From Micromonospora polyrhachis (GTDB lineage Bacteria > Actinomycetota > Actinomycetes > Mycobacteriales > Micromonosporaceae), in NCBI RefSeq assembly GCF_014203835.1, contig NZ_JACHJW010000001.1, positions 248,001-312,000 of the forward strand: a stretch of 64,000 nucleotides of DNA, written 5' to 3'. Position numbers and translations under genes: made by a program. The notes under the pieces are model-generated. The model made no database searches and was not told where the DNA came from. It worked only from the letters and a program-made list of their open reading frames with translations. This document shows, in pieces, positions 1-7,723 of this stretch; within the stretch, counting starts at the first letter, position 1, and the number at the start of each line of letters is the position of its first letter.

Positions 1-1
1 C

Positions 2-169
2 GACGTCGTCCCCGATGCGGACCTAACATGGATGGTGAAACGCGTACACCGGGTCGAGCCGGACGGTGCCGTAACGGTGCGCGGGGACAACGCCCACAGC
101 CAGGACTCACGGCATTTCGGGGCGGTGCCACGCGAGGCGATCCTCGGCGTGGCCAGAGGGAGGCGATGA
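2..169 (+). CDS. S26-type signal peptidase, C-terminal fragment
   Basis: The window opens inside this gene; only about the last 55 residues are visible. They read VRGDNAHSQDSRHFGAV, then a short basic tail before TGA at 167-169. The GDN...S.DSR.FG pattern is the C-terminal conserved box of signal peptidase I and related S26 peptidases. In actinomycetes short S26 proteins of this type include membrane signal peptidases and the peptidase that matures nickel superoxide dismutase; the fragment cannot separate these. The stop lies 3 nt before the MauE-like gene, so the two are probably co-transcribed. Confidence 0.7.
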   Translation, partial: DVVPDADLTWMVKRVHRVEPDGAVTVRGDNAHSQDSRHFGAVPREAILGVARGRR

Positions 170-172
170 CAC

Positions 173-673
173 ATGTACGTCGAGATCGGGTGCCGGGTGC
201 TGCTCGGCTTGGTCCTGCTGGCGGCGGCGGTCGGCAAGGTCTCCGGCCGGGCCGCCTACCGCGAGTTCACCCGCTCGGTTCGCGACATGGGCTTCCGACC
301 GGCCGGCCCGCTCGCCGCAGCCGTGATCACCGCCGAGTTCACCGCCGTCGTCCTGCTGGCGGTGTCTCCACTGGCCGGGTTCCTCGTGTCGGCCGCCCTG
401 CTGCTCGTCTTCACCACCGCCATCGTCATGAACCTGCGGCGGGGCGGTGGCACCTGCCGCTGTTTCGGCCGCACCGCCGCGCCGCTGGGCTGGCACCACG
501 TGTGGCGCAACGTGTTCCTTGTCGGCTGCGCCATCGTCGGCATGCTCGCACCGACCGGCCCCGTACGCCCCGGTGAAACGGTCCTGGCCGTCGCCGGCGC
601 GCTGGTCGCCGGTCTGCTGGTCGTCATGCTGGACGACCTGCGCTACCTGTTCGGCACGGCCAACCGCGCGTGA
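173..673 (+). CDS. MauE/DoxX-like membrane protein
   Basis: A 166-residue integral membrane protein with four predicted hydrophobic helices (roughly 5-25, 45-68, 70-90 and 115-155). It carries a cysteine pair in the motif GGGTCRCFG near residue 95. This layout matches the MauE family. MauE is needed for the disulfide-rich methylamine dehydrogenase small subunit, and relatives act in periplasmic thiol/disulfide chemistry. No mau structural genes are visible, so the client is unknown. The ATG follows a GGGAGGCG ribosome site and comes directly after the S26 peptidase fragment, suggesting a shared role in protein maturation outside the cytoplasm. Confidence 0.75.
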   Translation: MYVEIGCRVLLGLVLLAAAVGKVSGRAAYREFTRSVRDMGFRPAGPLAAAVITAEFTAVVLLAVSPLAGFLVSAALLLVFTTAIVMNLRRGGGTCRCFGRTAAPLGWHHVWRNVFLVGCAIVGMLAPTGPVRPGETVLAVAGALVAGLLVVMLDDLRYLFGTANRA

Positions 674-768
674 CCTCCGAGTCGGTTGATTCGGGCCTCA
701 TACATGTTCGGCCACCCGGCGGACCAGTTGCTACGCAGGTTCGACCACCGGTGCTGGCAGGCGAGCCG

Positions 769-1881
769 TTACCGTCGCTCGTCGGCCGCAGGCAGGGTCA
801 CCACGATGGTCGTTCCGGCGCCGAGGCCGCTGCTGTCGGCGGTGACCCGGCCGCCGTGGTCGGTGATGATGGCGCGCACGATGGCCAACCCGATACCGGA
901 CCCATGGCGGGTCCGGTATCGGGCGGCGTCGGCCCGGTAGAAGCGCTCGAAGACGTGCGGCAGGTGTTCGGCGGCGATGCCTTCGCCGGTGTCGACGACG
1001 GTGATCCGCACACCGGCGGGATCACGGTCGGCGGTGACGGTGACGACTCCGCCGGATGGCGTGTGGCGCAGGGCGTTGTCGAGCAGGTTGCCCAGCACCT
1101 GACCGATGCGTTCGGCGTCGACATCGACCTCGGGCAGATCAGCCCCGACCTGCTCGGACAGCGTGACGCCCTGGTCCGTGTATCGCGGGTGGGCCGCTGC
1201 CACGGCGGTCCCGACGAGATCGGCCACGGCGATACGGCGGGGATGCAGGTCGAGCTGGTGTTCCTCGGCGCGGGACACGGCGGCGAGGTCTTCGGCCAGC
1301 CGGCGCAGCCGGCCGGTCTGGGCGCGCAGCACCGCCCAGGTCTCCTCGTCGGGCACCAGCACGCCATCCTCGGCGGCATCGACGTACGCCTCGATCGTGG
1401 CCACGGGAGTGCGTAGTTCATGGCCGAGGTCGGCCAGCAGCCGCCGGCGGGTGGCCTCGATCTCGGCCAGGCGGCCGGCCATCGCGTTGAACGCCGTGAC
1501 CACGGTGTCGAACTCAGCCCCGAGGCCGGGGGCGGCCACCCGGGTGGTGTAGTGCCCGACGGCGATGTCCGTCGCCGCGGCGGCGAGCTGTCCCACCGGG
1601 TGTGCCACCCGGCGGGCCACGTAGGCGCTGACGGCCAGCGCGGCAGCCAGCGCGGCGACCAGCGCCACCACCAGGGACACCGCGCTGGCCGAGGCGTACG
1701 CCTCCTCCACGTGTCGGGCCGTGTCCGGGTCGACGTGGCCGGCGATCTGACGCAGGTGGTCGTGGAAGATGGCCGGGCCGACCGCCACGGCAACCAGCCC
1801 GAGGGTGATCGAGCCGGCCAGCACCACCAGGGTCTGCGCGGCGAACAGTCGGCGGGCCAAGCCCAGCCTCAGTCGGAGCAT
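769..1881 (-). CDS. HAMP-domain sensor histidine kinase
   Basis: A 370-residue membrane sensor kinase. It has a transmembrane helix at about 13-38, a short extracellular loop, a second helix at about 66-90, a HAMP linker (about 88-140), and a dimerisation/phosphoacceptor helix with DLGHELRTP (His about 154). The catalytic ATPase domain carries the N-box NLLDNALRHT and glycine boxes DTGEGIA and GSGIGLAI. All residues needed for autophosphorylation are present. The start ATG overlaps the stop of the response regulator gene (TGATG), so the pair is translationally coupled and surely cognate. The short sensor loop (about 28 residues) gives no clue to the signal; nearby nitrate reductase genes make redox or nitrogen conditions possible. 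Confidence 0.9.
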   Translation of the reverse strand: MLRLRLGLARRLFAAQTLVVLAGSITLGLVAVAVGPAIFHDHLRQIAGHVDPDTARHVEEAYASASAVSLVVALVAALAAALAVSAYVARRVAHPVGQLAAAATDIAVGHYTTRVAAPGLGAEFDTVVTAFNAMAGRLAEIEATRRRLLADLGHELRTPVATIEAYVDAAEDGVLVPDEETWAVLRAQTGRLRRLAEDLAAVSRAEEHQLDLHPRRIAVADLVGTAVAAAHPRYTDQGVTLSEQVGADLPEVDVDAERIGQVLGNLLDNALRHTPSGGVVTVTADRDPAGVRITVVDTGEGIAAEHLPHVFERFYRADAARYRTRHGSGIGLAIVRAIITDHGGRVTADSSGLGAGTTIVVTLPAADERR

Positions 1882-2582
1882 CAGCCTGCCCCCATCCGGT
1901 AGCCGACGCCGCGCACGGTACGGATGAACCTGGGCGCGGCCGGATCATCGCCGAGTTTGCGACGAAGGTGCCCGATGTGCACGTCGACCAGGTGCTCGTC
2001 GCCGACCCATCCCTCGCCCCAGACAGCGTCGATGAGCTGCCGGCGGGAAAACGCCATTCGCGGCCGGGCGGAGAGGGTGGCGAGCAGGTCGAACTCGGTG
2101 CGGGTGACCTCGACCGGCAGGTCGTCGACGGTGACCTCGCGGGCGCCGACATCGATGGACAGTGAGCCGAAGATGCGTGGTGGCTCCTCGACCATGGCCG
2201 TGGCAGCGGCAACGCTGGCGCGCGGGCGGCGCAGCATCACGCGTACCCGGGCGATGAGTTCCCGGGGGCTGAACGGCTTGGTGAGGTAGTCGTCCGCCCC
2301 CACCCCCAGACCGACCAGCTTGTCAACCTCGTCGGCACGGGCGGTGAGCATGACGACGTAGCAGTCGGTGAAGGTCCGCAGTTGCCGGCACACCTCGATG
2401 CCGTCCAGTCCGGGTAGGCCGAGGTCGAGCACCACTACGTCCGGTCGTTGCGCACGGGCAGCCGTCACGGCGGCGGGGCCGTCGAACACGCAACTCACCT
2501 CGTGGCCGTCGCGTTCCAGGTAGCTGGCTACCACCTTGGCCAGGCTCTGCTCGTCATCGACAACCAGTACACGGGTGCTCAT
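1881..2582 (-). CDS. OmpR/PhoB-family response regulator
   Basis: A 233-residue two-domain regulator. The receiver domain has the acidic pocket DDE (residues 9-11), the phosphoacceptor Asp53 in VLDLGLPG, and the conserved Lys in YLTKPF near 103. The C-terminal winged helix carries TRTEFDLLATL and ends RFIRTVRGVGYRM, typical of OmpR/PhoB proteins. I chose the ATG that begins MSTRVLVVDDE, because receiver domains start there and an AGGA-rich stretch lies just upstream; an in-frame ATG 18 codons earlier is less likely. It is coupled to the sensor kinase downstream. Target genes are unknown; the upstream lipoprotein gene in the same direction is one candidate. Confidence 0.9.
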   Translation of the reverse strand: MSTRVLVVDDEQSLAKVVASYLERDGHEVSCVFDGPAAVTAARAQRPDVVVLDLGLPGLDGIEVCRQLRTFTDCYVVMLTARADEVDKLVGLGVGADDYLTKPFSPRELIARVRVMLRRPRASVAAATAMVEEPPRIFGSLSIDVGAREVTVDDLPVEVTRTEFDLLATLSARPRMAFSRRQLIDAVWGEGWVGDEHLVDVHIGHLRRKLGDDPAAPRFIRTVRGVGYRMGAG

Positions 2583-2685
2583 GACGTCCATCCTGCGGGC
2601 TTGCTGCTCTCCTGGTGCAAGCCAGGGGAGCAGCAAGCCGCGTGGGAGCGGTTCCCCGGGAGCGCCGGCCGCTCAGCGGGCGCTG

Positions 2686-3816
2686 TCAGCCATGTCCCCC
2701 GTGGTCTCCGTGGCCTCCGGGGCTGGCGGCCGCCGATGGGGTGGGCAGGGTGACCGACGTTCGGGGTTCGGCCGAGGCGGGCGGCCGTGGGGCGTAGCTG
2801 ATTCCGTTCGGCTGAGCGCCCACGTCGATCGTGGCGATCTTGGTGCGGGTGGGCAGGTCGATGACGGAGACCGTGGCGTCGTAGACGTTGGTGACCCACG
2901 CGCGGCGGCCGGTGGGGTCGATGACGACGCCGTGCGGACCTGATCCCGTGGTGATGCTGCCGGCCGGCGCCATGGTCGCGGTATCGATCACAGACAGCGC
3001 GTTACCCGGTTTGTCCTCGCTGCCCTGGTCGGCCGAGAGCAGGGTACGCCCGTCCGGGGTGAGGTAGACCTGCGCGGGTGCGGCAGGCACCCCGATCCGC
3101 CCGGTGACGCTACGGGCCGATAGATCGATCTTGACGATGCTCGGCGGCTGCGAGACGCTCGCGTACGCGTACCGGCTGTCCGGCGAGACCGCCACCTGGA
3201 CGACAGGACCGCCCACCGGCACGGCGGCGACCTTCCGGTCGTTGCGGGCGTCGATCAGGTCAACCGTGCCGGCCTTGAGGTTGGCCACCACCAGGGCGGT
3301 GCCGTCCGGGCTCGGGCGCATGCCGTGCGGGCCGCCGCCGAGTTCGATGGTGCCCGACGGAGTCAGACCTGAACGGTAGACGGACACGGTCCCGGCTTCG
3401 TAGTTGGCGACGTAGGTCTTCTGCCCGTCGGGAGTCAGCACGACATGGGCGGGGCCGGCACCGGTGGGGGCGGCCGAGGCGAGCCGGTAGGTGGTGGCGT
3501 CGAGGGCAGCCACCGTGCTGGCGTGACCGCTGACCGCGTACACCCGACTGCCGTCCGGGCCGACCTGCACGTTGTGCGGGGCCTCGATGCCCTCGACGGT
3601 GGTGACCACGGTGCTGTTGGCGGCGTCGATGACCGACAGGCTGTGTCCGCCTTCATTGGCTACCCATACGGTGCCCGCGATCCCACCGGCTGACGGACTC
3701 GACGTGGGCGGGCTCGGGTCGACCCTTGGATCATCCGTCGAGGCGCATCCCCCGACCAGCACCACCAGCCCGACGACGACACCGGTGATGGCCAAGCGTG
3801 CCTGCCGCGATCTCAT
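2686..3816 (-). CDS. YncE-like beta-propeller lipoprotein
   Basis: A 376-residue lipoprotein with the signal peptide MRSRQARLAITGVVVGLVV and lipobox VGGC, then a low-complexity linker and about seven repeated blades with motifs such as VWVANEGGHSLSVID, VYAVSGHASTVAALD and AWVTNVYDATVSVID. This is the YVTN/YncE surface beta-propeller pattern. The tail is histidine-rich (GGHGDHGGHG), which could bind metal. A GGAGGAGA ribosome site precedes the chosen ATG; a longer frame upstream lacks a signal peptide at its start. Related propellers (NirF, cytochrome d1) act in nitrogen oxide respiration, but this one has no visible heme or cofactor motif, so its role is unknown. Confidence 0.8.
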   Translation of the reverse strand: MRSRQARLAITGVVVGLVVLVGGCASTDDPRVDPSPPTSSPSAGGIAGTVWVANEGGHSLSVIDAANSTVVTTVEGIEAPHNVQVGPDGSRVYAVSGHASTVAALDATTYRLASAAPTGAGPAHVVLTPDGQKTYVANYEAGTVSVYRSGLTPSGTIELGGGPHGMRPSPDGTALVVANLKAGTVDLIDARNDRKVAAVPVGGPVVQVAVSPDSRYAYASVSQPPSIVKIDLSARSVTGRIGVPAAPAQVYLTPDGRTLLSADQGSEDKPGNALSVIDTATMAPAGSITTGSGPHGVVIDPTGRRAWVTNVYDATVSVIDLPTRTKIATIDVGAQPNGISYAPRPPASAEPRTSVTLPTPSAAASPGGHGDHGGHG

Positions 3817-4354
3817 GCCCTGTCTCCTCCCGGCGATGCTGCCGGGAATCGGGCTCGTTCCTGGATATCTATCGGCCCTGGATTCCACAGCGAGCTTCGC
3901 CCTGTTTGTCCGCTCTGTTCTGACTGACGTTGCCGGTCGCTCGTCCCGACCCACGGTCACCCCCGGATCCGAAGAAACCAGCGGGCAAACCATGAACGTT
4001 CGATGAAGGCGCCGAGCGCCCGACACCGGAAGGCGATCGGATCGAGCGCTGCGGCTCGAACCAGCGGCCGAAGGACGTGGCAATCTCCAAGTTCTACGGC
4101 GCGAAGCGCGGCTCGCCTTCGTCCCGATAGCATCGCCGTTGTGGCTTCGGTACCAACGGTGGCTGTCGGTTGGTCGACTTCATGACGTCGACCTCGCCGC
4201 TGCGGGCTTCCATCTCGAACACCATCTCGCGGCCTGGAAGCGGCGCCCCGTCGACCTCACCGTCATCCTGCTACGAAGGCCGACCACAGTTCGAGAGAAC
4301 CATCACCGCTCCCGAAGGGACACGCAGGTGAACGACCGTAGGGAAAATCTCGTC
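3817..4354. other. Divergent intergenic region, no gene seen
   Basis: About 540 bp between the leftward propeller gene and the rightward cupin gene. Short open frames here have no database-like features or convincing ribosome sites. It must hold promoters for both directions, but no clear -35/-10 pair or strong palindrome was recognised. An in-frame GTG at 4328 is an alternative start for the cupin gene. Confidence 0.5.
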
Positions 4355-4675
4355 ATGACCGACCTGGCCGATGTCGCATCACTGGTAGAGGTCGCACCGG
4401 ACAGCACCGTCTCGCGCACCGTACTCAAGGCGGAGGGCGTGCGGCTGGTGCTCTTCTCGTTCGACAAGGGCCAGGAACTGACCGAGCACACCGCTGTGGT
4501 CCCGGTGCTGGTGCAGGTGCTCGACGGGCGCTTGCGGGTAACAGCGGCCGGCCGCGAGGTAGAGCTTCGACCCGGCGGGGTCGTCCATCTCGGTACGCGG
4601 CTGCCGCACGCCATCCTGGCTCTGGAGCCCAGCCGGATGCTGCTGACGATGCTCGACGCCCGCCAGACCGCTTGA
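4355..4675 (+). CDS. Small cupin-domain protein
   Basis: A 106-residue single-domain protein with the cupin pattern: FDKGQELTEHTAVVPV (first motif, with Glu and His) and the second motif around PGGVVHLGTRLPHAI (His). Small cupins of this length bind a divalent metal and often sit beside respiratory or redox genes. ATG 4355 begins MTDLADVASLVE; a GTG at 4328 with a GAAGGGA site is a possible earlier start adding nine residues. Its stop lies 22 nt from the convergent end of narI. The link to nitrate respiration is by neighbourhood only; substrate and activity are unknown. Confidence 0.75.
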   Translation: MTDLADVASLVEVAPDSTVSRTVLKAEGVRLVLFSFDKGQELTEHTAVVPVLVQVLDGRLRVTAAGREVELRPGGVVHLGTRLPHAILALEPSRMLLTMLDARQTA

Positions 4676-4697
4676 CGAGTTGGTTCGTAGATCGAAT

Positions 4698-5447
4698 TCA
4701 GTACGGGGTACCGATCCTTCGCCACCGCCGTCCGGACGTGCCGGGCTCGGCGGGCGGTAGGGGGCGGCGGCTGCGGTAGACGATGAAGGGGCGCCACAGG
4801 TAGAACAGCGGAATGCTCCAGGCGTGCACCAGCCGGCTGAACGGCCAGACAGCGAAGATCAGCCACGCCGAAACCGCGTGGACCTGGTAGATCAGCGGCG
4901 CCTGGTTGATCACGTGCACGTCTGGCTGGAAGACGAACAGGCTGCGGAACCACGGCGCGACGGTGTCGCGGTATGCATATCCCTCGCTGAGTAGGCTGAA
5001 CATGGTGGGCACGATGCCGGTGAGGATGACCAGCAGTAGCAGGATCAGGGCCAGGTAGTCGATCGGGTCGGTGGTCGCCCGTACCCGTGGCACCAGCAGC
5101 CGGCGGCCAGCCAGGATGATCACGCCAGCGGTTACCAGGACAGCGGCGATGAAGCCGGCGATCGAGGCGAACTGGTGGTAGGCCTCCTCGGAGATGCCGA
5201 TGGCCTCGGTGGCCGCAACCGGGACGAGAATCCCGATGATGTGGCCGCCGATCGCGGCGAAGGTCGCGTAATGGAACAGCGGTGCGCCCCACTTGAGCAG
5301 TCGACGCTCCTGCAGTTCGGTGGAGCGGCTGGTCCAGCCGAACTGGTCGTAGCGCCAGCGCCAGATGTGTCCGACGATGAACACAGCCAGCGCGATGTAG
5401 GGCAGCACCACCCACCAGAAGAGATCCCCGGTGCTTACCTCGCTCAC
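4698..5447 (-). CDS. narI: Respiratory nitrate reductase gamma subunit
   Basis: A 249-residue cytochrome b-type membrane protein with five predicted transmembrane helices (about 8-26, 50-72, 92-112, 127-147 and 185-205). Histidines lie inside helices at GHI, PLFHYATF, GGHIIGI and QVHAVSAW, as expected for the two heme b groups. NarI takes electrons from menaquinol and passes them to the NarH iron-sulfur clusters, anchoring the NarGH dimer on the membrane. It is the last gene of the narGHJI operon, overlapping narJ by 4 nt (ATGA). Length is normal for the family. Confidence 0.95.
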   Translation of the reverse strand: MSEVSTGDLFWWVVLPYIALAVFIVGHIWRWRYDQFGWTSRSTELQERRLLKWGAPLFHYATFAAIGGHIIGILVPVAATEAIGISEEAYHQFASIAGFIAAVLVTAGVIILAGRRLLVPRVRATTDPIDYLALILLLLVILTGIVPTMFSLLSEGYAYRDTVAPWFRSLFVFQPDVHVINQAPLIYQVHAVSAWLIFAVWPFSRLVHAWSIPLFYLWRPFIVYRSRRPLPPAEPGTSGRRWRRIGTPY

Positions 5448-6067
5448 GGTCGGGCCGCCTTTCCAGTCAGGTATTCCGGTGGCGCGAAGGGCTCCAGGCC
5501 GACCTCTTCGCGGGGCGGTCCCTGACCCCAGGCCTGCGCGACTCGCGCGAGATCACCGGGACCGGGCCGGCCAAGTCGCGCGCAGACCGCGTGGACCACA
5601 TCGACGTACGGTGTTCCTGCCTGCTGCAACGCGCGGCGCACCAGTTCCAGGTCGGCGCGGTGCGCGCGCAGCAGGGCCTCCCCCCGGGGGGTGAGCGCGG
5701 CGAAGTCAAGAACCAGCGGAAGATAGTCGGGCAGGTCCGTGTCGCATGGGTCGAACCCGGCGGTCCGGTAGGCGGCCTTGAACGACAGCAGCGCCATGCC
5801 CCGTTTGCGGGTGTCGCCGTACCGGTAGTAGGTCAGGTAGAGCGCACAACGACGGCGCAGGTCGAAGGTCTCCACGTAGTGCTGTGCCACCGCATTCGGC
5901 GGGCTCGCCCGCAGCCACGACAGAAACCGATCGAAGGGCCGCCGGCTGCCCTTGGGGCAGTCGCGCGCGGCCGAATCAAGGCGGTCGAGGCCGTCGAACA
6001 GCGCCACCGTCGGATACTGCAACAGCACCGAGGCCAGCTTGTACGGGTGGATCGTCTGCGCTGTCAT
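5444..6067 (-). CDS. narJ: Nitrate reductase assembly chaperone
   Basis: A 207-residue helical cytosolic protein of the NarJ/TorD chaperone family. It has the conserved region YVETFDLRRRCALYLTYY, followed by RKRGMALLSFKAAY and LPDYLPLVLDFAA. NarJ binds the NarG N-terminus and controls insertion of the molybdenum cofactor and FS0 cluster before membrane attachment; it is not part of the final enzyme. The gene overlaps narH upstream and narI downstream by 4 nt each, giving translational coupling. Nothing appears missing. Confidence 0.95.
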   Translation of the reverse strand: MTAQTIHPYKLASVLLQYPTVALFDGLDRLDSAARDCPKGSRRPFDRFLSWLRASPPNAVAQHYVETFDLRRRCALYLTYYRYGDTRKRGMALLSFKAAYRTAGFDPCDTDLPDYLPLVLDFAALTPRGEALLRAHRADLELVRRALQQAGTPYVDVVHAVCARLGRPGPGDLARVAQAWGQGPPREEVGLEPFAPPEYLTGKAARP

Positions 6068-7692
6068 CCTGGGCTCTCCGGTGGGAACAGATGCGGTGCG
6101 CTGCCCTGGCCGTTCCAGCCGAGCAGGTTGAAGTGCGTCCGGCCGTCGCGGCCATGGAAGGTGCCGCTGGCGCGCGAGTCGGTGCCGGGGTGGAAGTCCT
6201 CCACCGTGGGGGGACCCTGCCCGCCCATGCCCGGGCCGCCCTCGGTGTCGAGGGAGCAGAACAGTTGCTCGTGTTGGGCGGCGAGTCGACCGGCGTCCTC
6301 GACGTGTGCGGCCGGGATGACGTAGCGCTCGTTGTACTTGGCGATGGCCAGCAGCCGGTACAGGTCCTCCAGGTCGACGGAGGTCGCCCCGACCGAACCG
6401 GGCAGGGCCGGGTCGACCGGCAGGTCCAGCTGCTTGGCCCGCATGTAGGCGCGGATCGCGGCGAGTTTGCGCAACACCGCCCGTACCACGTCGGGGTCGC
6501 CGGCGGTGAACAGGTTGGCCAGGTAGTCGATCGGGATACGCAGCGCGTCGATGGTGGCGAAGACGCGGTCGGGGTCGGCCGGGTCGTAGCCTGCCGCGTG
6601 TACGACGTCGGCGACCGGCGACAGCGGCGGGATGTACCAGACCATCGGCAGGGTGCGGTACTCCGGGTGCAGCGGTAGTGCCACGCGGTGGCGTACCGCC
6701 AGGGCGTAGACCGGGGAGCGCCGGGCCGCCTCGATCCAGTCGGCCGCGATGCCCTGCCGGGCCGCCTCCGCCTGCACCTGCGGATCCTCGGGGTCGAGGA
6801 ACACCGACAGTTGTGCCTCATAGAGCTGCTGCGGGTCGGGGACGGCAGCCGCCGGCAGCACGGCGTCGGCGTCGTAGAGGAACAGCCCGAGGTAGCGCAG
6901 TCGACCGACGCACGTTTCCGAGCAGATGGTCGGCAGCCCGAGTTCGGTACGGGGGTAGCAGAACGTGCACTTCTCCGCCTTGCCGGTGCGGTGGTTGAAG
7001 TACACCTTCTTGTACGGACAGCCGGACACACAGAACCGCCAGCCTCGGCAGCGATCCTGGTCGACCAGGACAATGCCGTCCTCGGCTCGCTTGTACATCG
7101 CCCCGGACGGGCAGGACGCCACGCAGGAGGGGTTGAGGCAGTGCTCGCAGATGCGCGGCAGGTAGAACATGAACACCTGCTCGAAGTCCATCTTGACCCG
7201 ATCCTGCAGGCCGGCCAGGTTCGGGTCGTCTCGCGCGATCTCCAGCGAGCCGGCAAGATCATCATCCCAGTTACTGCCCCACCGTAGGCGCATGTCCCGG
7301 CCCGTCAACGACGAGATGGCGTGGACGCTGGGGTTGAACGTGCCCGCCGGAGCCTCGGTCAGGGTCTGGTAGTTGTAGGTCCACGGGTCACCGAAGTCGT
7401 CGATCGGGGGCAGGTCCGGGTTGTAGAAGATGGACAGCAGCTTCCGCAGCCGGCCGCCCGCCTTCAGCCGCAGCCGGCCCTTGCGGTCGAGCGACCAGCC
7501 GCCCTTCCACTGTTCCTGATCCTCGTAGCGTCTCGGATAGCCCAAGCCCGGCTTGGTCTCGACGTTGTTGTAGTAGACGTACTCCATCCCCGGACGGTTG
7601 GTCCAGGTCTGCTTGCAGGTCACCGAGCAGGTATGACAGCCGATGCACTTGTCGAGGTTCATCACCATCGCCACGTGCGCCATGATCCTCAT
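6064..7692 (-). CDS. narH: Respiratory nitrate reductase beta subunit
   Basis: A 542-residue iron-sulfur protein. Cysteine groups include CIGCHTCSVTCK (Cys16, 19, 22, 26), CEHCLNPSCVASCP (about 183-196), CRGWRFCVSGCP (about 215-226) and CTFCYPR with a later CSETC. Together these bind three [4Fe-4S] and one [3Fe-4S] cluster; the tryptophan in CRGW marks the [3Fe-4S] site in NarH proteins. The protein carries electrons from NarI hemes to NarG. The start could be ATG 7692 or the ATG three codons in (MAHVAMVM). It overlaps narJ by 4 nt and follows narG after 31 nt. Confidence 0.95.
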   Translation of the reverse strand: MRIMAHVAMVMNLDKCIGCHTCSVTCKQTWTNRPGMEYVYYNNVETKPGLGYPRRYEDQEQWKGGWSLDRKGRLRLKAGGRLRKLLSIFYNPDLPPIDDFGDPWTYNYQTLTEAPAGTFNPSVHAISSLTGRDMRLRWGSNWDDDLAGSLEIARDDPNLAGLQDRVKMDFEQVFMFYLPRICEHCLNPSCVASCPSGAMYKRAEDGIVLVDQDRCRGWRFCVSGCPYKKVYFNHRTGKAEKCTFCYPRTELGLPTICSETCVGRLRYLGLFLYDADAVLPAAAVPDPQQLYEAQLSVFLDPEDPQVQAEAARQGIAADWIEAARRSPVYALAVRHRVALPLHPEYRTLPMVWYIPPLSPVADVVHAAGYDPADPDRVFATIDALRIPIDYLANLFTAGDPDVVRAVLRKLAAIRAYMRAKQLDLPVDPALPGSVGATSVDLEDLYRLLAIAKYNERYVIPAAHVEDAGRLAAQHEQLFCSLDTEGGPGMGGQGPPTVEDFHPGTDSRASGTFHGRDGRTHFNLLGWNGQGSAPHLFPPESPG

Positions 7693-7723
7693 CGCCGGGT
7701 CCCGTCCGCCTCGCTCGGCATCA

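Noticed and set aside
4003-4185. Short gene in the gap before the cupin
   Set aside because: Sixty codons, Arg/Ser-rich, no ribosome site.
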